Origin: Vermamoeba vermiformis
Taxonomy: Eukaryota; Tubulinea; Echinamoebida
DNA: 64,000 nt
Direction: 5' to 3'
NCBI GenBank assembly: GCA_045837725.1
Contig: JBEWZL010000145.1
Location: 372,001-436,000, forward strand
This document shows positions 23,751-40,529 of this stretch, one piece after another; within the stretch, counting starts at the first letter, position 1; every line of letters begins with the position of its first letter. Below the pieces are notes generated by a model, which was not told the origin of the DNA, did no database searches, and was given only the letters and a program-made list of their open reading frames with translations. A program made the position numbers and the translations under genes.

Positions 23751-23833
23751 CCCGCCAAAATCACGCCGTGTTGGGAAAATTCCCTGTTCGGTGTATCCAA
23801 AAATCCAAAAAAACAAATTTTCGACCAATCAGG
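23751..23833 (+). promoter_or_regulatory. H2A promoter: E2F-like and CCAAT boxes
   Basis: CCCGCCAAAA at 23751 and ACCAATCAGG near 23824, about 70 bp apart. The same pair in the same order and spacing occurs upstream of H2B (29103 and 29166), which implies shared S-phase control. Confidence 0.7.
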
Positions 23834-23935
23834 AACAACCGACATGAACAAAAAGTTTTGTTCAGAGTCATTGTAATTCAATTCATTTAAACACAACAAG
23901 GTTTAATTCCAAACAATCTTCTAACTCAATCAACA

Positions 23936-24346
23936 ATGTCTGGTCGTGGTGCTGAAAAGTCTGCTGCTAACAAGGGCAAGAAGTCCGGTGACAAATCCCG
24001 ATCCTTCAAGGCCGGTTTGACCTTCCCTGTCGGTCGTCTCCACCGTCAACTCAAGCACGGTCAATACGCTCGTCGTGTTGGTATTGGTGCCCCTGTCTAC
24101 TTGGCCGCCGTTCTTGAATACCTCACCGCCGAAATCTTGGAACTTGCCGGCAATGCTTCCCGCGACAACAAGAGAGTCCGAATTGTTCCTCGTCACATCA
24201 TGCTTGCCATCAGAAACGACGAAGAATTGAACAAGCTCCTCGGAGACGTCACCATTGCTTCTGGTGGTGTTATGCCTCACATTCAAATGGCTCTCTTGCC
24301 TAAGGGTGAGAAGGGCAAGGAAGAAGGCGAGTCTCAAGCTTACTAA
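23936..24346 (+). CDS. H2A: histone H2A with H2A.X-type SQ C-terminus
   Basis: Intronless, 136 aa. The tail starts [20 protein letters not shown]. The core has [57 protein letters not shown] and [11 protein letters not shown]. The C-terminus is GESQAY, an SQ motif with one residue and a terminal aromatic, as in H2A.X (SQEY/SQEF). The replicative H2A may thus double as H2A.X, the damage-signalling form phosphorylated by ATM/ATR kinases, as in yeast and several protists; the Ala in place of Glu/Asp is unusual. A stem-loop 3' end is present. Other H2A genes could exist outside this window. Confidence 0.98.
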   Translation: MSGRGAEKSAANKGKKSGDKSRSFKAGLTFPVGRLHRQLKHGQYARRVGIGAPVYLAAVLEYLTAEILELAGNASRDNKRVRIVPRHIMLAIRNDEELNKLLGDVTIASGGVMPHIQMALLPKGEKGKEEGESQAY

Positions 24347-24921
24347 GCTCGATAACTCTTCTTTCTTGATGTTTGTAATATAACATCTTTTAAACAACGG
24401 CTTTTTTCAAAGCCACCCTTTCTAAGGAATTTATCGCGGTTTACTCGCGTTCAAATAATTTGTAAATTATTCAAAAATTACTAAATTAGCAGGAACTACT
24501 CGAAAGTGATGCGGCGCTTTTCGCATCTTTGACCCAAATAATTTTCGCTTCAAACAGCTTCGAATCTGGTCTTTCTTATTTATGTTCGTTGCAAATATCG
24601 GTTTCTGCTTGCCTTGGATTTGTTAACAAATACGCTAAATAAAATATTACCTTTTCCAACATCTGTTTCCCTATTATTTGTATCCTGCACAAAGTTGTTT
24701 GATCGGATTACGGATTCAATTTACGTGCGTTTGTTGCTTATCTTAAAATATGGAAAGACAGAAATTAGGAATATTGAGGTTAGTAGTACTTTCGACGCTT
24801 AGTGCTCATCCACCTCGGGCAGGCATCCGCCAGTTTGAAACGGTTAGTTTTAATTTGGGCGCGAAAAAGGTATTTTCTCCCCTTGTTTCTCTTGTCGCCT
24901 ATTATTTCGATCGTCCCAACC
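24347..24921. other. 575-bp intergenic region between H2A and USP gene
   Basis: Contains the H2A 3' element and, near 24857, GGGCGCGAAAAAG, an E2F-like word upstream of the USP gene. No other feature seen. Confidence 0.5.
24399..24449 (+). terminator. H2A histone 3' end: stem-loop, AATTTATC box, CGCG hairpin
   Basis: GGCTTTTTTCAAAGCC at 24399-24414 then ACCC, almost the metazoan consensus. AATTTATC is at 24428-24435, 13 nt downstream, followed by CGCG-GTTTACT-CGCG (24435-24449). Confidence 0.93.
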
Positions 24922-28221
<3,300 letters not shown>

Positions 28222-28322
28222 GATCGATATAATAACGGCACTATCCCTTTATTCTAGTAGCTTGTTTAGTTGTACAATGTAATAAATTCAGTTCAAATGT
28301 CAATGCAGGATCATTCTTCAAT

Positions 28323-29042
28323 ATGAGCAAGCCAATTCGAATATGCATTGTAGGAGCCGAATCTACCGGCAAGACTATTCTATCACAGAATTTAGCGAAG
28401 CATTTCAGTACTGAGTGGGTGCCTGAGTACGGGAGAGACTACACAGATGAGAAAATACAGAAAGAGGGCAAAGACAACTTAAAATTTAGTACGAATAATA
28501 CTTAAAAATACAGAATATTTAATAACCTGTAATAATAGCTCCGGAGGATTTCTTAGTGATTGGCAAAAGGCAATTAGAAATCGAAGACGAAATTAGCGCA
28601 AAATGCAATAAGCTAGTTATTATCGATAGTAATTTGTTGACTACGTGTTTGGTATGAATAATAGAATTTACTAAAAAATTAATCGACTAATTATTGACGG
28701 TAAAGTGGAGTGAGTTCCTAATCTCGCAGTGCCCGTCAGAGCTCATCGATTTGAAGATAGCCCGCGAGAAGACCTACGACTTGTATATTTTACCTGATAT
28801 TAATGTGCCTTGGGTTGACGACGGTGCGCGCCTAGCCGAGGACACGAAGTGGTTTCATGATCGGTACGCGCCGAACGTCGATCGAGCATTCTCCTTCGTA
28901 TCTAATGAATTGTAATTGCCCTAGGTTCAAGCAAGAACTCGAAACTCGTCAATTAAACTTCGCGGTGATCAGTGGCCCGGACTGGGAGAAGAGGACAGCA
29001 GATGCGATCAGATGCGTGGAAGAGTTTATGAATAATAAATGA
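28323..29042 (+). CDS. NadR-type nucleoside kinase (nicotinamide riboside kinase-like)
   Basis: Four exons, about 180 aa. The start is MSKPIRICIVGAESTGKTI, a Walker A of the NadR C-terminal (AAA_28) type, followed by AKHFSTEWVPEYGRDYT, the conserved EY.R.Y signature. Exon 2 includes LVIGKRQLEIEDEI and the Walker B-like KLVIIDSNLLTTCLW. Exon 3 has YDLYILPDINVPWVDDGAR, typical of the lid. The last exon ends in ISGPDWEKRTADAIRCVEEF. Bacterial NadR phosphorylates nicotinamide riboside to NMN; here only the kinase half is present, as a free-standing protein. NAD salvage is the inferred pathway. The gene is intron-bearing, hence resident. The usual eukaryotic NRK belongs to a different kinase clade, so bacterial origin is possible. 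Confidence 0.8.
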
Positions 29043-29102
29043 ACTTCGTCTTGGCTCCATCCGCTATGCTCAAGCGCGCCACCCGTGTTTAGTTCAAAGT
29101 AG

Positions 29103-29174
29103 CCCGCCAAAAATTCTTGCAACGGCTAGAACTGTATCTTGTTTATCCTGTTTTTCATTTTTTGGACCAATCAG
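29103..29174 (+). promoter_or_regulatory. H2B promoter: E2F-like and CCAAT boxes
   Basis: CCCGCCAAAA at 29103-29112 and GACCAATCAG at 29165-29174. TTTTTTGGACCAATC is shared exactly with the H4 promoter. Confidence 0.7.
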
Positions 29175-29265
29175 AGCGCTCCGTCCGGATAGCGAAAATT
29201 ACAAATTGTTTTTTTTTGTCCTCATTTCTCAATCTACTCTAATCAAGTAACATCATCAATTCAAT

Positions 29266-29676
29266 ATGCCTCGCGGAAAGAAGGAAGGAGCCGAAAAGGG
29301 TGCCGACAAGCCCAAGACTCAAAAGGTCAAGAAGGCCGCCAAGGGTGAAAAGGGTGAGGATCACTCTCGCCGAAGAAACTACAACAGCTACAGCACCTTC
29401 ATCTACAAGGTGTTGAAGCAAGTCCACCCCGACACTGGTGTCTCCAACAAGGCCATGGCTATCATGAACTCTTTCGTCAACGACATCTTTGAGCGTATTG
29501 CCCAAGAAGCCGGTCGTCTTGCTCGTTACAACAAGAGACAGACCATCACTTCTCGCGAAATCCAAACTGCTGTTCGCCTCTTGCTCCCTGGTGAATTGGC
29601 CAAGCACGCCGTCTCAGAAGGTACCAAGGCCGTCACCAAGTACAACGCCTCCTTGGCTGAGGAGATCAAGAAATAA
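29266..29676 (+). CDS. H2B: histone H2B
   Basis: Intronless, 136 aa. The tail is Lys/Glu/Gly-rich ([20 protein letters not shown]). The core has [59 protein letters not shown] and [14 protein letters not shown], which keeps the lysine ubiquitinated in other H2Bs. The C-terminus extends past the usual end (ASLAEEIKK). The gene has the common stem-loop 3' end and the same promoter boxes as the other histone genes, and lies about 5 kb from H2A rather than paired with it. Confidence 0.98.
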   Translation: MPRGKKEGAEKGADKPKTQKVKKAAKGEKGEDHSRRRNYNSYSTFIYKVLKQVHPDTGVSNKAMAIMNSFVNDIFERIAQEAGRLARYNKRQTITSREIQTAVRLLLPGELAKHAVSEGTKAVTKYNASLAEEIKK

Positions 29677-30256
29677 GCGGTTTAGCCTCGCTTACTGATT
29701 GGAAATCAAAAATTACGGTGTTTTTTAACACCACCCTTCAATGAAATTTATCGTCGATCGCGAGATTCGACTTGCTTCAAACTAACCTTAAATTAGCTGA
29801 TGTCCTGTAGTAGTTTTAGTTCGTACCCTGAGTGCTATCCCTCTTTTCTTGTTCTGCAGTTGCGCGCACCGAAGCCCAAAGCGATCACTAATCCGCAATA
29901 CGAAACTAAAACAAGCCAATGTCTGTCGTCTTTGTATTGAATTGTTCTAGGACTTGTAATAAACACCGTTTGAACAAAACTACGGAAAAGTTCTACCTGG
30001 TACGGATTCAGACTTGTAGATTTACTCCCATTGCGGTTGATCAGCAGATGCACAAGCCTTAATACTTAACGCTCGTATTTGAGGGGAAGTCCGTAAGGTG
30101 TAGAATGCTCTTGGTTGGGTTCCGTTAAGCTTCGCCCGAACTTTTCTATTTTAGGCACTATTCGCCAAAGAAAATTTTTAGCTTCTCATTTTCGGTCAAT
30201 TAATTGATCATTTTATAATGAATACACACATTACGTCATTGTAAGTGGATAATATT
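29677..30256. other. 580-bp intergenic region between H2B and PH-ankyrin gene
   Basis: Holds the H2B 3' element and the promoter of the PH-ankyrin gene. No supported ORF or RNA. Confidence 0.5.
29717..29763 (+). terminator. H2B histone 3' end: stem-loop plus AATTTATC box
   Basis: GGTGTTTTTTAACACC at 29717-29732 with ACCC after it. AATTTATC is at 29745-29752 (12 nt downstream), followed by TCG-TCGATCG-CGA. Confidence 0.92.
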
Positions 30257-32550
30257 ATGCTTCAACCTTTGCACGGGTGGCTACGGAAGCGAGCCCGAGG
30301 ATCTTCTTCCTCAAAAACTCCTAAAAGGAGGTACCTCGTGCAAAAAGATAATCTATTGGAGTTATTCAAGAACGAGAGGCCCGGCGGTGTTGTAGTAGGA
30401 ATAATTGATTTGGAAAAGATTAACGAAGTTGTTCCTCGAGGCGAGAATGATTTTGACGTAATTGCGGTTAATAGAATATTAAAGGTACGTTGTTTTATCA
30501 TCCTATAATACCATTGTTTAATTATTAGTGGATTTATTTACGTTGGGAAATAATTTTGTTTGCGGATCGCGTTTATTAAAAATTATTCTAATTTTATACC
30601 AGTTCGAAGTTGACCCAGAGGGGGAAGGGCACGAAAATGTTGAATATTGGGTTCATGGCATTAAGCTATGGATGGACCATTTTCGGAAGAAATCACCCGC
30701 CTTCAAAGCTTTAGCTAAGGCTTCTCGGCACAAATCCCTTGAAGTGAAGTTCCAAATTAGCCCCAAGTTAATGCCAGTACCTCGTCGCAATAGTGACAAC
30801 AATCAAACCCGTCTACAAACTGCGACAGAATCTATTCTACCGCCACGACTTGTTTCAGATTCAAAGATCGACGAGGCGGAGGAAACTTCTTCCTTTGGAA
30901 GTGGCAGCCCTCACTCTCCCGAGAATAAGGACGACCTTAACATGGACGAGCAATGGTCCACAAGCTCAAGTAATTCCGTCACCCCGAGGCTGGATGCACA
31001 ACACCAGCCAGAAGAATTAGCCAAACAACTCGCTGGACGGCCCGTTTTTAAGCTTACAAAGAGTGCACCTAATTTATTAAGCAATATGGGCCCCGAGGAG
31101 ACAATGCCCGAGCCAATTATGTTGCACAAAAGCTCGCAAATGTCGGTTGTAAGTTTGACAGATCCGGTTTACTTTTTAAAGACTAACGCCAATATGAGTC
31201 CTATTTAATATAACTAATAATACATCATCGGCAATGCCAAATAACAGTGATACCTCTCTTACTAAATATGTATTTTACAGTTACGATTCTCCGACGCGTC
31301 AGGAACGACTTATTCACGAACGAGCGCGTATTCTTATGAAAATGACGAGTTATTGAACGTGATTAAAATGAAGAACGAGGAGATTCAATTGAAGACGCAA
31401 CAAGTACGAGAATTGCAGGAACAATTGGCGTTGTTAAAGGAGCAGATCGATCATCAAGTATCAAGTAACCAACAAATCATTACTGATAAGAGTAAGTTGC
31501 GTGTTTTGCGATTAATTACGGTGCTTAATTTGGCGGCGGATTTATTTTCGAAAGTTTTTTTTGGTTTGAAATGTTCGGTGTCTAAATATGGAGCTGACTT
31601 TCACGTTTTATCGATTAATTAACGATAAATTTACTCGCGCAGAGGAGAGACAGTTATGGAGAATTATTAAGGATGGCGATGAAGAAGAATTGAATCAGTT
31701 TTTTCACGATCCGGATTGCCTAAAGCGATCGAAGGCAATGCTTGATAAATGCATTCAATTGACACCGTTGCACCTCGCAGTCAGCGAAGGCAACGCTCGG
31801 TTGACGAAGACACTGTTGGATCGAGGAGCAAATGTCAACAAGACGGATAATTTGGGTACGGTTTTGCGATCCAAGCACACAAATAATTTTCGATTAATCG
31901 ACTTTGTGACTCTAGGACGAACAGCGTTATTGTTAGCAATCGAGACTCATCAAGGCAAGAAGTCATTGGAGTTGGTTCAAATTTTGTTGAAGGGTGGTGC
32001 GGATCCCAACAAAGGTGATTGCACCGAAGATGAATTTACTCCTTTACACGTACGTCCGACATAACCTCGAATATATGATCGTGCTAATATGCTCGTATAG
32101 GCTGCATGCTTGAGCGGCAATCTCGATAATGTTAAGTTGTTACTGTCAAGCGGCGCTAGCGGAACGAAAAGGGATGGTAAGTTTCGAACGAAGTTTGTCC
32201 GTTGTATTCTTTGCATCAATTTTGCAATGAATTCGGTATACTTATTACGAGTCTTGACCGTAGGGCGATTGAAGTGGACTCCTCTTCATTGGGCCGTAGT
32301 TGGTGGTAATCCACAAGTTGTACAGACCTTATTGACCCTTAATATACCTCTATTATCGGTACGTAGTGTTAATGCGGGTATAATTAAGGCACTCCTAATG
32401 TTTGGTTTGCGGCAGGTGAATGGAAAAAGTCCGTTGGATCTGGCTAAAGACGAGGAACATTACAACCCTCAAGTCGTAAATATGTTAATAAGCCACACGT
32501 TGCATATGAATAGGACACGAGGCAATGCTATGACGATACAGATGAATTGA
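30257..32550 (+). CDS. PH domain / coiled coil / ankyrin repeat protein
   Basis: About nine exons. The ATG at 30257 precedes a PH domain (LHGWLRKRARGSS, KRRYLVQKDNLLELF, FEVDPEGEG, WVHGIKLWMDHF). A Ser/Pro-rich linker with acidic patches follows. A short coiled coil (MKNEEIQLKTQQVRELQEQL) leads to about five ankyrin repeats (TPLHLAVSEGNARLTKTLLD, TALLLAIETHQG, FTPLHAACLSGNLDNVKLLL, WTPLHWAVVGGNPQVVQTLL, KSPLDLAKDE). The C-terminus is short and basic-polar. PH domains bind phosphoinositides or proteins at membranes, and ankyrins bind partners, so an adaptor at a membrane is plausible. No catalytic domain is visible. Confidence 0.85.
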
Positions 32551-32817
32551 TGTGTCAAATGTGCAACAGCGTGGCAGCCTATGGAACACGCGTAAGAGCG
32601 ATAGTTCTAGTTTGAGCATTTTTGAGTTAATTTCTTGTAAATAACTGTTTTTATATGTATGATTGTTGGGCGGATAATTGGACCACTTGTAAATAAGAAT
32701 AAATAGTGTTAATCGGAAAATTAGGTGATCCGGATCTGACTGATGCGCTGAAGATAAGAGTGTCCAAAATATTATGACGAATGATTATGGTAATATTAAC
32801 ATATCGAGGGTTTATTA

Positions 32818-33379
32818 TTATTTGCGCTTAGGAGGTGCTGGTAGATCAGGGAACTTGGGAATTTCGAGACCAACGTGGTGAGCTTGCTTAACGAGGTATT
32901 CACGCTCATCCATCTTCTTCAAGTGACCATATCGATCTAATAAGCTCTATTGCGACAAAGCAGTTAATAAATGTCAAGCAGATCCAGCAAATGAAAATTT
33001 TTTGTCAAACGGATCTTCGAAAATATAATTTATTCTATGGGCATACAAATATTCTGCATAATATTGAACATAATTATTATACGTTAAATTGCAACACCGG
33101 CATTTTTAAAAATTACAGAAATTATTTTTTAGGATCGCTTACCAATTGTTCTTCAGCGGCAAGAAATACTCTAATAGTGTCTGTTCCATTATTATAGAGT
33201 TCAAATATTTTACTTTCTTCTTTTAGATTCTTATTATCTTTGAATTGCTTCGTAATGTATGGTTTGAGAAGTGCATCCTTGTTGCCAGGCTTAGTAACCT
33301 TGGTTTTGGCTAGTTTTAATAATCCTCTATATAAAGAGAGTACTTGGGGCTTTGAAATTGACAGTGTGGTGCTTGCCAT
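32818..33379 (-). CDS. LYR-motif protein, FMC1-like complex V assembly factor
   Basis: Two exons (33143-33379 and 32818-32946) join in phase to 121 aa. The N-terminal region has QVLSLYRGLLKLAKT, the LYR motif with its following helix. Later it has KQFKDNKNLKEESKI and, near the C-terminus, KQAHHVGLEIPKFPDLP, which resembles the conserved VGFKLP end of FMC1 (C7orf55). LYR proteins are small mitochondrial assembly factors that bind acyl-ACP; FMC1 helps assemble ATP synthase. FMC1 is my best guess within the LYR family. Divergent from the GH13 gene, 518 bp apart. Confidence 0.7.
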
Positions 33380-35942
<2,563 letters not shown>

Positions 35943-36138
35943 AGACCGTTTGAAAGCGCCAAACAATGATAAGTTCGACTTAATATGAACGGTAGTTTAT
36001 TACAGAATAATGTAACAACATATCAATAACATCGATTTATGCGACTACTACGTATTAGTTCCCTTATTATTGGAAACGTAAGGTTAGATCAGTACAAAAT
36101 TCAAACTCGTGGTCACTATCCAGGGTCCTAAAACATTA

Positions 36139-38729
36139 TTACTGACGAGTCCACTCAATCTTGTCGCTGTTAATGCTGGGCTCGCAGAATTCCCAGCGAT
36201 TATTCTTCGAATTATATCGTTCAAATAGGAGCAGCACTGCTTCTTTAGTATGAAATACTGCCTCACTAAAAGTATGATATTAATATATATTGATACCTAA
36301 CATTATTAGCGCATAGTATGACGTACTCGTTTTCGTAGTGGTCGGGCTCATCTACGATAATTTGTTGCAGATCGTTCGTAGTTAGTTGCCAAGCACTTCT
36401 TTTGGTTTGATCTGCATCCAAACCATCAAATAGGGCGTAAAGTGCTACATTCTGCTCGCCATAGCGATATATTTCGCTTTCGCTGTAGATCAGTGTAATT
36501 CGAAGTACCGGTTGTGGATGATCCGCCCTGAAACCAAAACGCATCCGTTAGTAATCGTCAAATATTAAGTAATGTTTCATATATGGACTGCATACTGAGT
36601 AAATGTGCGCAATTTCAGCTTGGCGAAAGTGGTATTAAACTTTTGCGCGGCATAGTTGTTGAGCTCGCTCAGCTTGATTGAAGTTTGCTGTGCTTTGGAG
36701 TCTTTCTAAGAACATACATATGGTTAATATAATATCTATAATAGGCGGCAATATACGTACGATATAGACGATGGGAACTTTGAGTTCTGGATTCGCATTC
36801 GGATGAGCGAAATCATAAACGGTCAAATTACTACAAATGATGTTACTACTTGATTATATAGATATATTAATACTACTTACTACGCATCTATGACGATTTT
36901 TCCATTAGGTGGCAAGTAAATGCTTGGATCGGAGTAAGGTGCTTTATCGTACCGGCAGTACAAGGTGGTGAGCAAGTTGCCCGAGGCAATGCCGAGTACA
37001 TAGTGGACAATATGACTACCTAATTCAACTCCAACGACTATTTTGGTTTTGTCGAACGCCACCGAACGGATCTGGGTTTAAAAAATAATTGATTTTGGAT
37101 CCGGATTCCAACTAAGAATTAACAAATAAAATACTTACGTGTCCTTTCGAGGGCAACGACTTCATATGCGGGGTCATATCAATCTCTCTAGTCTCTTTGT
37201 GCGCCGTTAAACTGATGAACTTGATCTTGTTTTTATCTCGGACGGCGATCTGGATCGATAATTGCCTTAGACTTCCATATCTTTGCATAAATTATCTTTG
37301 CAGGTGGAATTACCTCATCTTCATAAATATAAAAAGCTGCGTTCTTATAGTCTGAAGTGAGCGACTCGTGTTTCGAACTGTTCAGATCGTACGCTGTAAT
37401 TTTATCGCCGTGCCACGCGATCACGTAATTGCCCTAATATGGTAATATATCATTACTTGATCTATATTTATCATAATACTATCAATCTTACGTAATATCC
37501 GAGAATATTTTTCGCTTCAATTTTGCGTTCGACAGTCATCTTTGCAGTTTTCAGATCGTACACTTCCATCGTCAGTTTTTCTTCGGTCTTATCAATACTT
37601 TAACCATGCACCATTGTTATTATACGAATATGGATAGCAATGTTGTTTTAACTTACCTGAACGGAATATTGACCAAAAGAATTGAATTCTCATCTCGCTT
37701 TTGGTTGACAAAAAGATTAATTGTCTCGATCGGAGATGCATAGCCCCAGCCTCCATTATCAGGAGGAGGTATAGCCTTCGATTTTCGTGCTAAAATTAGC
37801 GCGTTAGACCACCTGCTAACGAAATTTCAGGTGCCGAAAGTGCACTACTCACAAATTTTATGCAAAGATTTGAGGTTCTTGTCTAGCACTTCCAACGAGT
37901 CCCAATCAAAGTAAGTATCGTTATTCTCTTTAAGACAATGCACTATATAGTCATTGGCAAAGAAACAGCCGTACGGCACTGAAGTTTTGGTCATCGTGGT
38001 CAGATCCACCATAAAGCCAGCTTTGTAGAACTTGTAATTGCCATACGACCTTTAGTAATACCATTAATATACTATAGCCGGGTAGTACTATAATGTTACT
38101 CACGTGGGGTTGATGTGGTGGTTGTTGACTATGACTTTATTGCCTTGGAAACTGGCCACGTACGAGAAATTAAATTTCGGTGAAAATTTGTTTGAAAGCA
38201 CTTCAGTCCACCACCTATAATAGTATTAGTATATTATAACATGGTATGATTATAAAAGGTCATCGTACAATCCTTTCAACATGTTTGCCCCGATAAGCGA
38301 GAGATTCGATCCCTAAAAATCGTTACAATTAATTTTACTATTTTTTTTTAAATAATGTACTTACATAAATGGTAGTTTGTCCCGTTTCGTACCACAGTTT
38401 GCAAGTAAGGATGAGAGAACGGTAAGTATCGAAGTCTACCGAGTTCATAAGCGAGAATATGAGTTCTGGAGGCAGAAAGCCGTTTGGACTAATAATATTA
38501 TCGAAGTTGATTTTTTTCTGCGGCATCCAAAAAAAAATTACCATTAATTTTGAGGATCAAGCTTTACAAAATTGTTGCGACAGTTTTAATATTTTTTAAA
38601 AAATAGTGAGTAATATTCCATTACTTGCTGGGTCTTAACTTGCTAAAGACCTACCTCGGATTTCGAAACGGATTCATGTCTTGAACTGCGATCATGATGA
38701 TCTCCGTGCGCAGATTTCCCTTGACCCAT
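36139..38729 (-). CDS. F-box protein with beta-propeller-like repeats, N-myristoyl signal
   Basis: About 11 exons. ATG at 38729 gives MGQGKSAHGDHHDRSS, an N-myristoylation consensus. Exon 2 holds an F-box (NGFLPPELIFSLMNSVDF then YRSLILTCKLWYETG). The remaining exons encode short beta-rich segments with a W or D every 40-50 residues (WWTEVLSNKFSPKFNFSYVA, NYVIAWHGDKITAYDLNSS), suggesting a propeller. The final segment ends EFCEPSINSDKIEWTRQ at TAA 36139. This end aligns with those of the genes at 60465 and 63159 (AVLLLFERYNS against AIFQLVYFD), so the three belong to one family. Likely an SCF substrate receptor; the substrate is unknown. Confidence 0.75.
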
Positions 38730-38979
38730 TGTGATTTGCACAGGCCTATTATATAATAATAATTACAACTGCGTTGTTGGTGAGTACTGTGTGATTCGGC
38801 GAATGAAATTTGAATTCCATTTTAAAGTTCTTTTGTGCACCACAATGAACGTCTTCATTGACGTTAGTAGAGAGGAAATGATATTTGTAGTGGATTTTTT
38901 TGTGATTCCAAAGGAACATTGACAGATCTGTTCGATCAGGGTCATTTGATTTTTCTAAGCCTTACTGTCACACACAAAG

Positions 38980-40504
38980 ATGGAGTATCGTCGTATGCCG
39001 ATAGAGGAGGAGTCACCCGAAGAGTTCGGATATGATTTAATAGAATGTAATCTGTCGGAAAGTTCTGTAACGGATGGAAAAGTTGCGGATGTCAAAGTAA
39101 GGGTTATTATGAGAGTTTTACAATTATAATCACGATAGATAATTAGTGTTAAGTGCATTATATCTATAGCTTGGAGATTTATCCTCTTTGGTGCTTTGCT
39201 ATGGAGATCATAAAGGTTTGCCCAAATTACGCGAGATCATCGCGAAGGAAGCAGGTAATTATTCATTATTTTAATAGAAAGATTACTAATATCATACTTG
39301 TAATCATTAATCTAAAGATATTTCAGGTGGATCATTGACATCCAACGACGTTTTAGCCACAACTGGTGCAGCTGGTGCTTTATTCATTATTGCTACCTCA
39401 TTGCTGCGTAAAGGGTAATTTGCAATTAATATTATACTCAGATCTAATTCGACCACCAAGGGATCACATGATCGTTGTTAAGCCAAACTATGCGACCAAT
39501 ATTGAGACTCCTCGCGCTATTGGTACGTCTAATTAGTATATTATTATACTAATGACCGATTAGGCTGCAATATTAGCTGTTACGAGCTTCAATTTGAGGA
39601 AGGATGGAAGTTCAACTTGGACAAATTAAAACAACTTTTGACACCTGCTACTAAAATCATTAGCATCACGACACCACACAATCCGACGGGTATGCCATAT
39701 ATAGTAATTTCATCGACCACGCGATTACTAACTTCGTTCATGAACGACAGGTGTTGTCATCGAACACGAGCAGATCAAAGAGATCGCTCAAATAATGCGT
39801 GAAATTTCGCCGCAATGCAAGCTATTGGTCGACGAGACTTACCACGGCATGAGAGTCAATGACGGAGTTGTTTCGCCGTCTGCTGCTATTTTAGGCTCAG
39901 ACGTCATTGCCGTGTCATCAATGTCCAAAACTTATGGTCTGCCAGGTGAGTCCAATTCGTCTAAATATGTTACGATGATCTAACGTACCTTGCAGGTGTT
40001 CGTATTGGCTGGATTATTTGCACGGACAAGGCCTTGATGAAAACATTTTTGGCCGCGAAAGAACAGATCTTTGTTTGCGGCAGTGTGATCGACGAAGAGA
40101 TCGCTTATCAAGCACTAGTTAACCAAAAGGCGTTATTGGATCCTATTAAGCAGCTTAGCAACGATAATTTTGCGACTTTGAAAAAGTGGATGTCGAACAA
40201 TCCGTACATTGAATGGATCGAACCTCAAGGAGGTGTGGTGTGCTTCCCGAGGATCAAAGAGAGCGTAAATCTCGATATTGAGAAGTTCTATAAGGTGTTG
40301 ATGGACAAATACAAGACTTACGTCGGTCCAGGTAAGATCTGATGAATCCGTTTGTTTTTGTACTGACCTAGATCTGGCTTAGGCCACTGGTTTGAAATGA
40401 GCAAGCGACATATGCGAATAGGATATGGATGGCCCACTCGAAATGCGTTCAAGAAGGGTTTGGAAAGTATTACTAAGGCCATTGAAGACAGCTTGATCCA
40501 CTAA
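38980..40504 (+). CDS. PLP-dependent aminotransferase, class I/II
   Basis: About eight exons. The start is MEYRRMPIEEESPEEFGYDL. Fold-type I aminotransferase motifs are present: YGDHKGLPKLREIIA, TTGAAGALFIIATSLL, IVVKPNYATN, TTPHNPTG, LLVDETYHGM (Asp and Tyr to PLP), and SSMSKTYGLPGVRIGW with the Schiff-base Lys. The C-terminal domain ends HMRIGYGWPTRNAFKKG with the substrate-carboxylate Arg. Length about 380 aa. The substrate cannot be read; distant resemblance to capreomycidine-synthase-like and general aspartate-type aminotransferases. Two acceptors use the AG of non-pyrimidine-rich sites. Confidence 0.88.
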
Positions 40505-40529
40505 CACTTTGAGACGAAAAACGAGAATT

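Larger units (their letters stand above)
22780..23935. other. 1.15-kb intergenic region between H3 and H2A
   Basis: Begins with the H3 3' element and ends with the H2A promoter. In between I see no convincing ORF and no tRNA or snRNA consensus. H2A promoter elements: CCCGCCAAAA (23751-23760), an E2F-type site, and CGACCAATCAGG (about 23822-23833), a CCAAT box. Confidence 0.6.
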
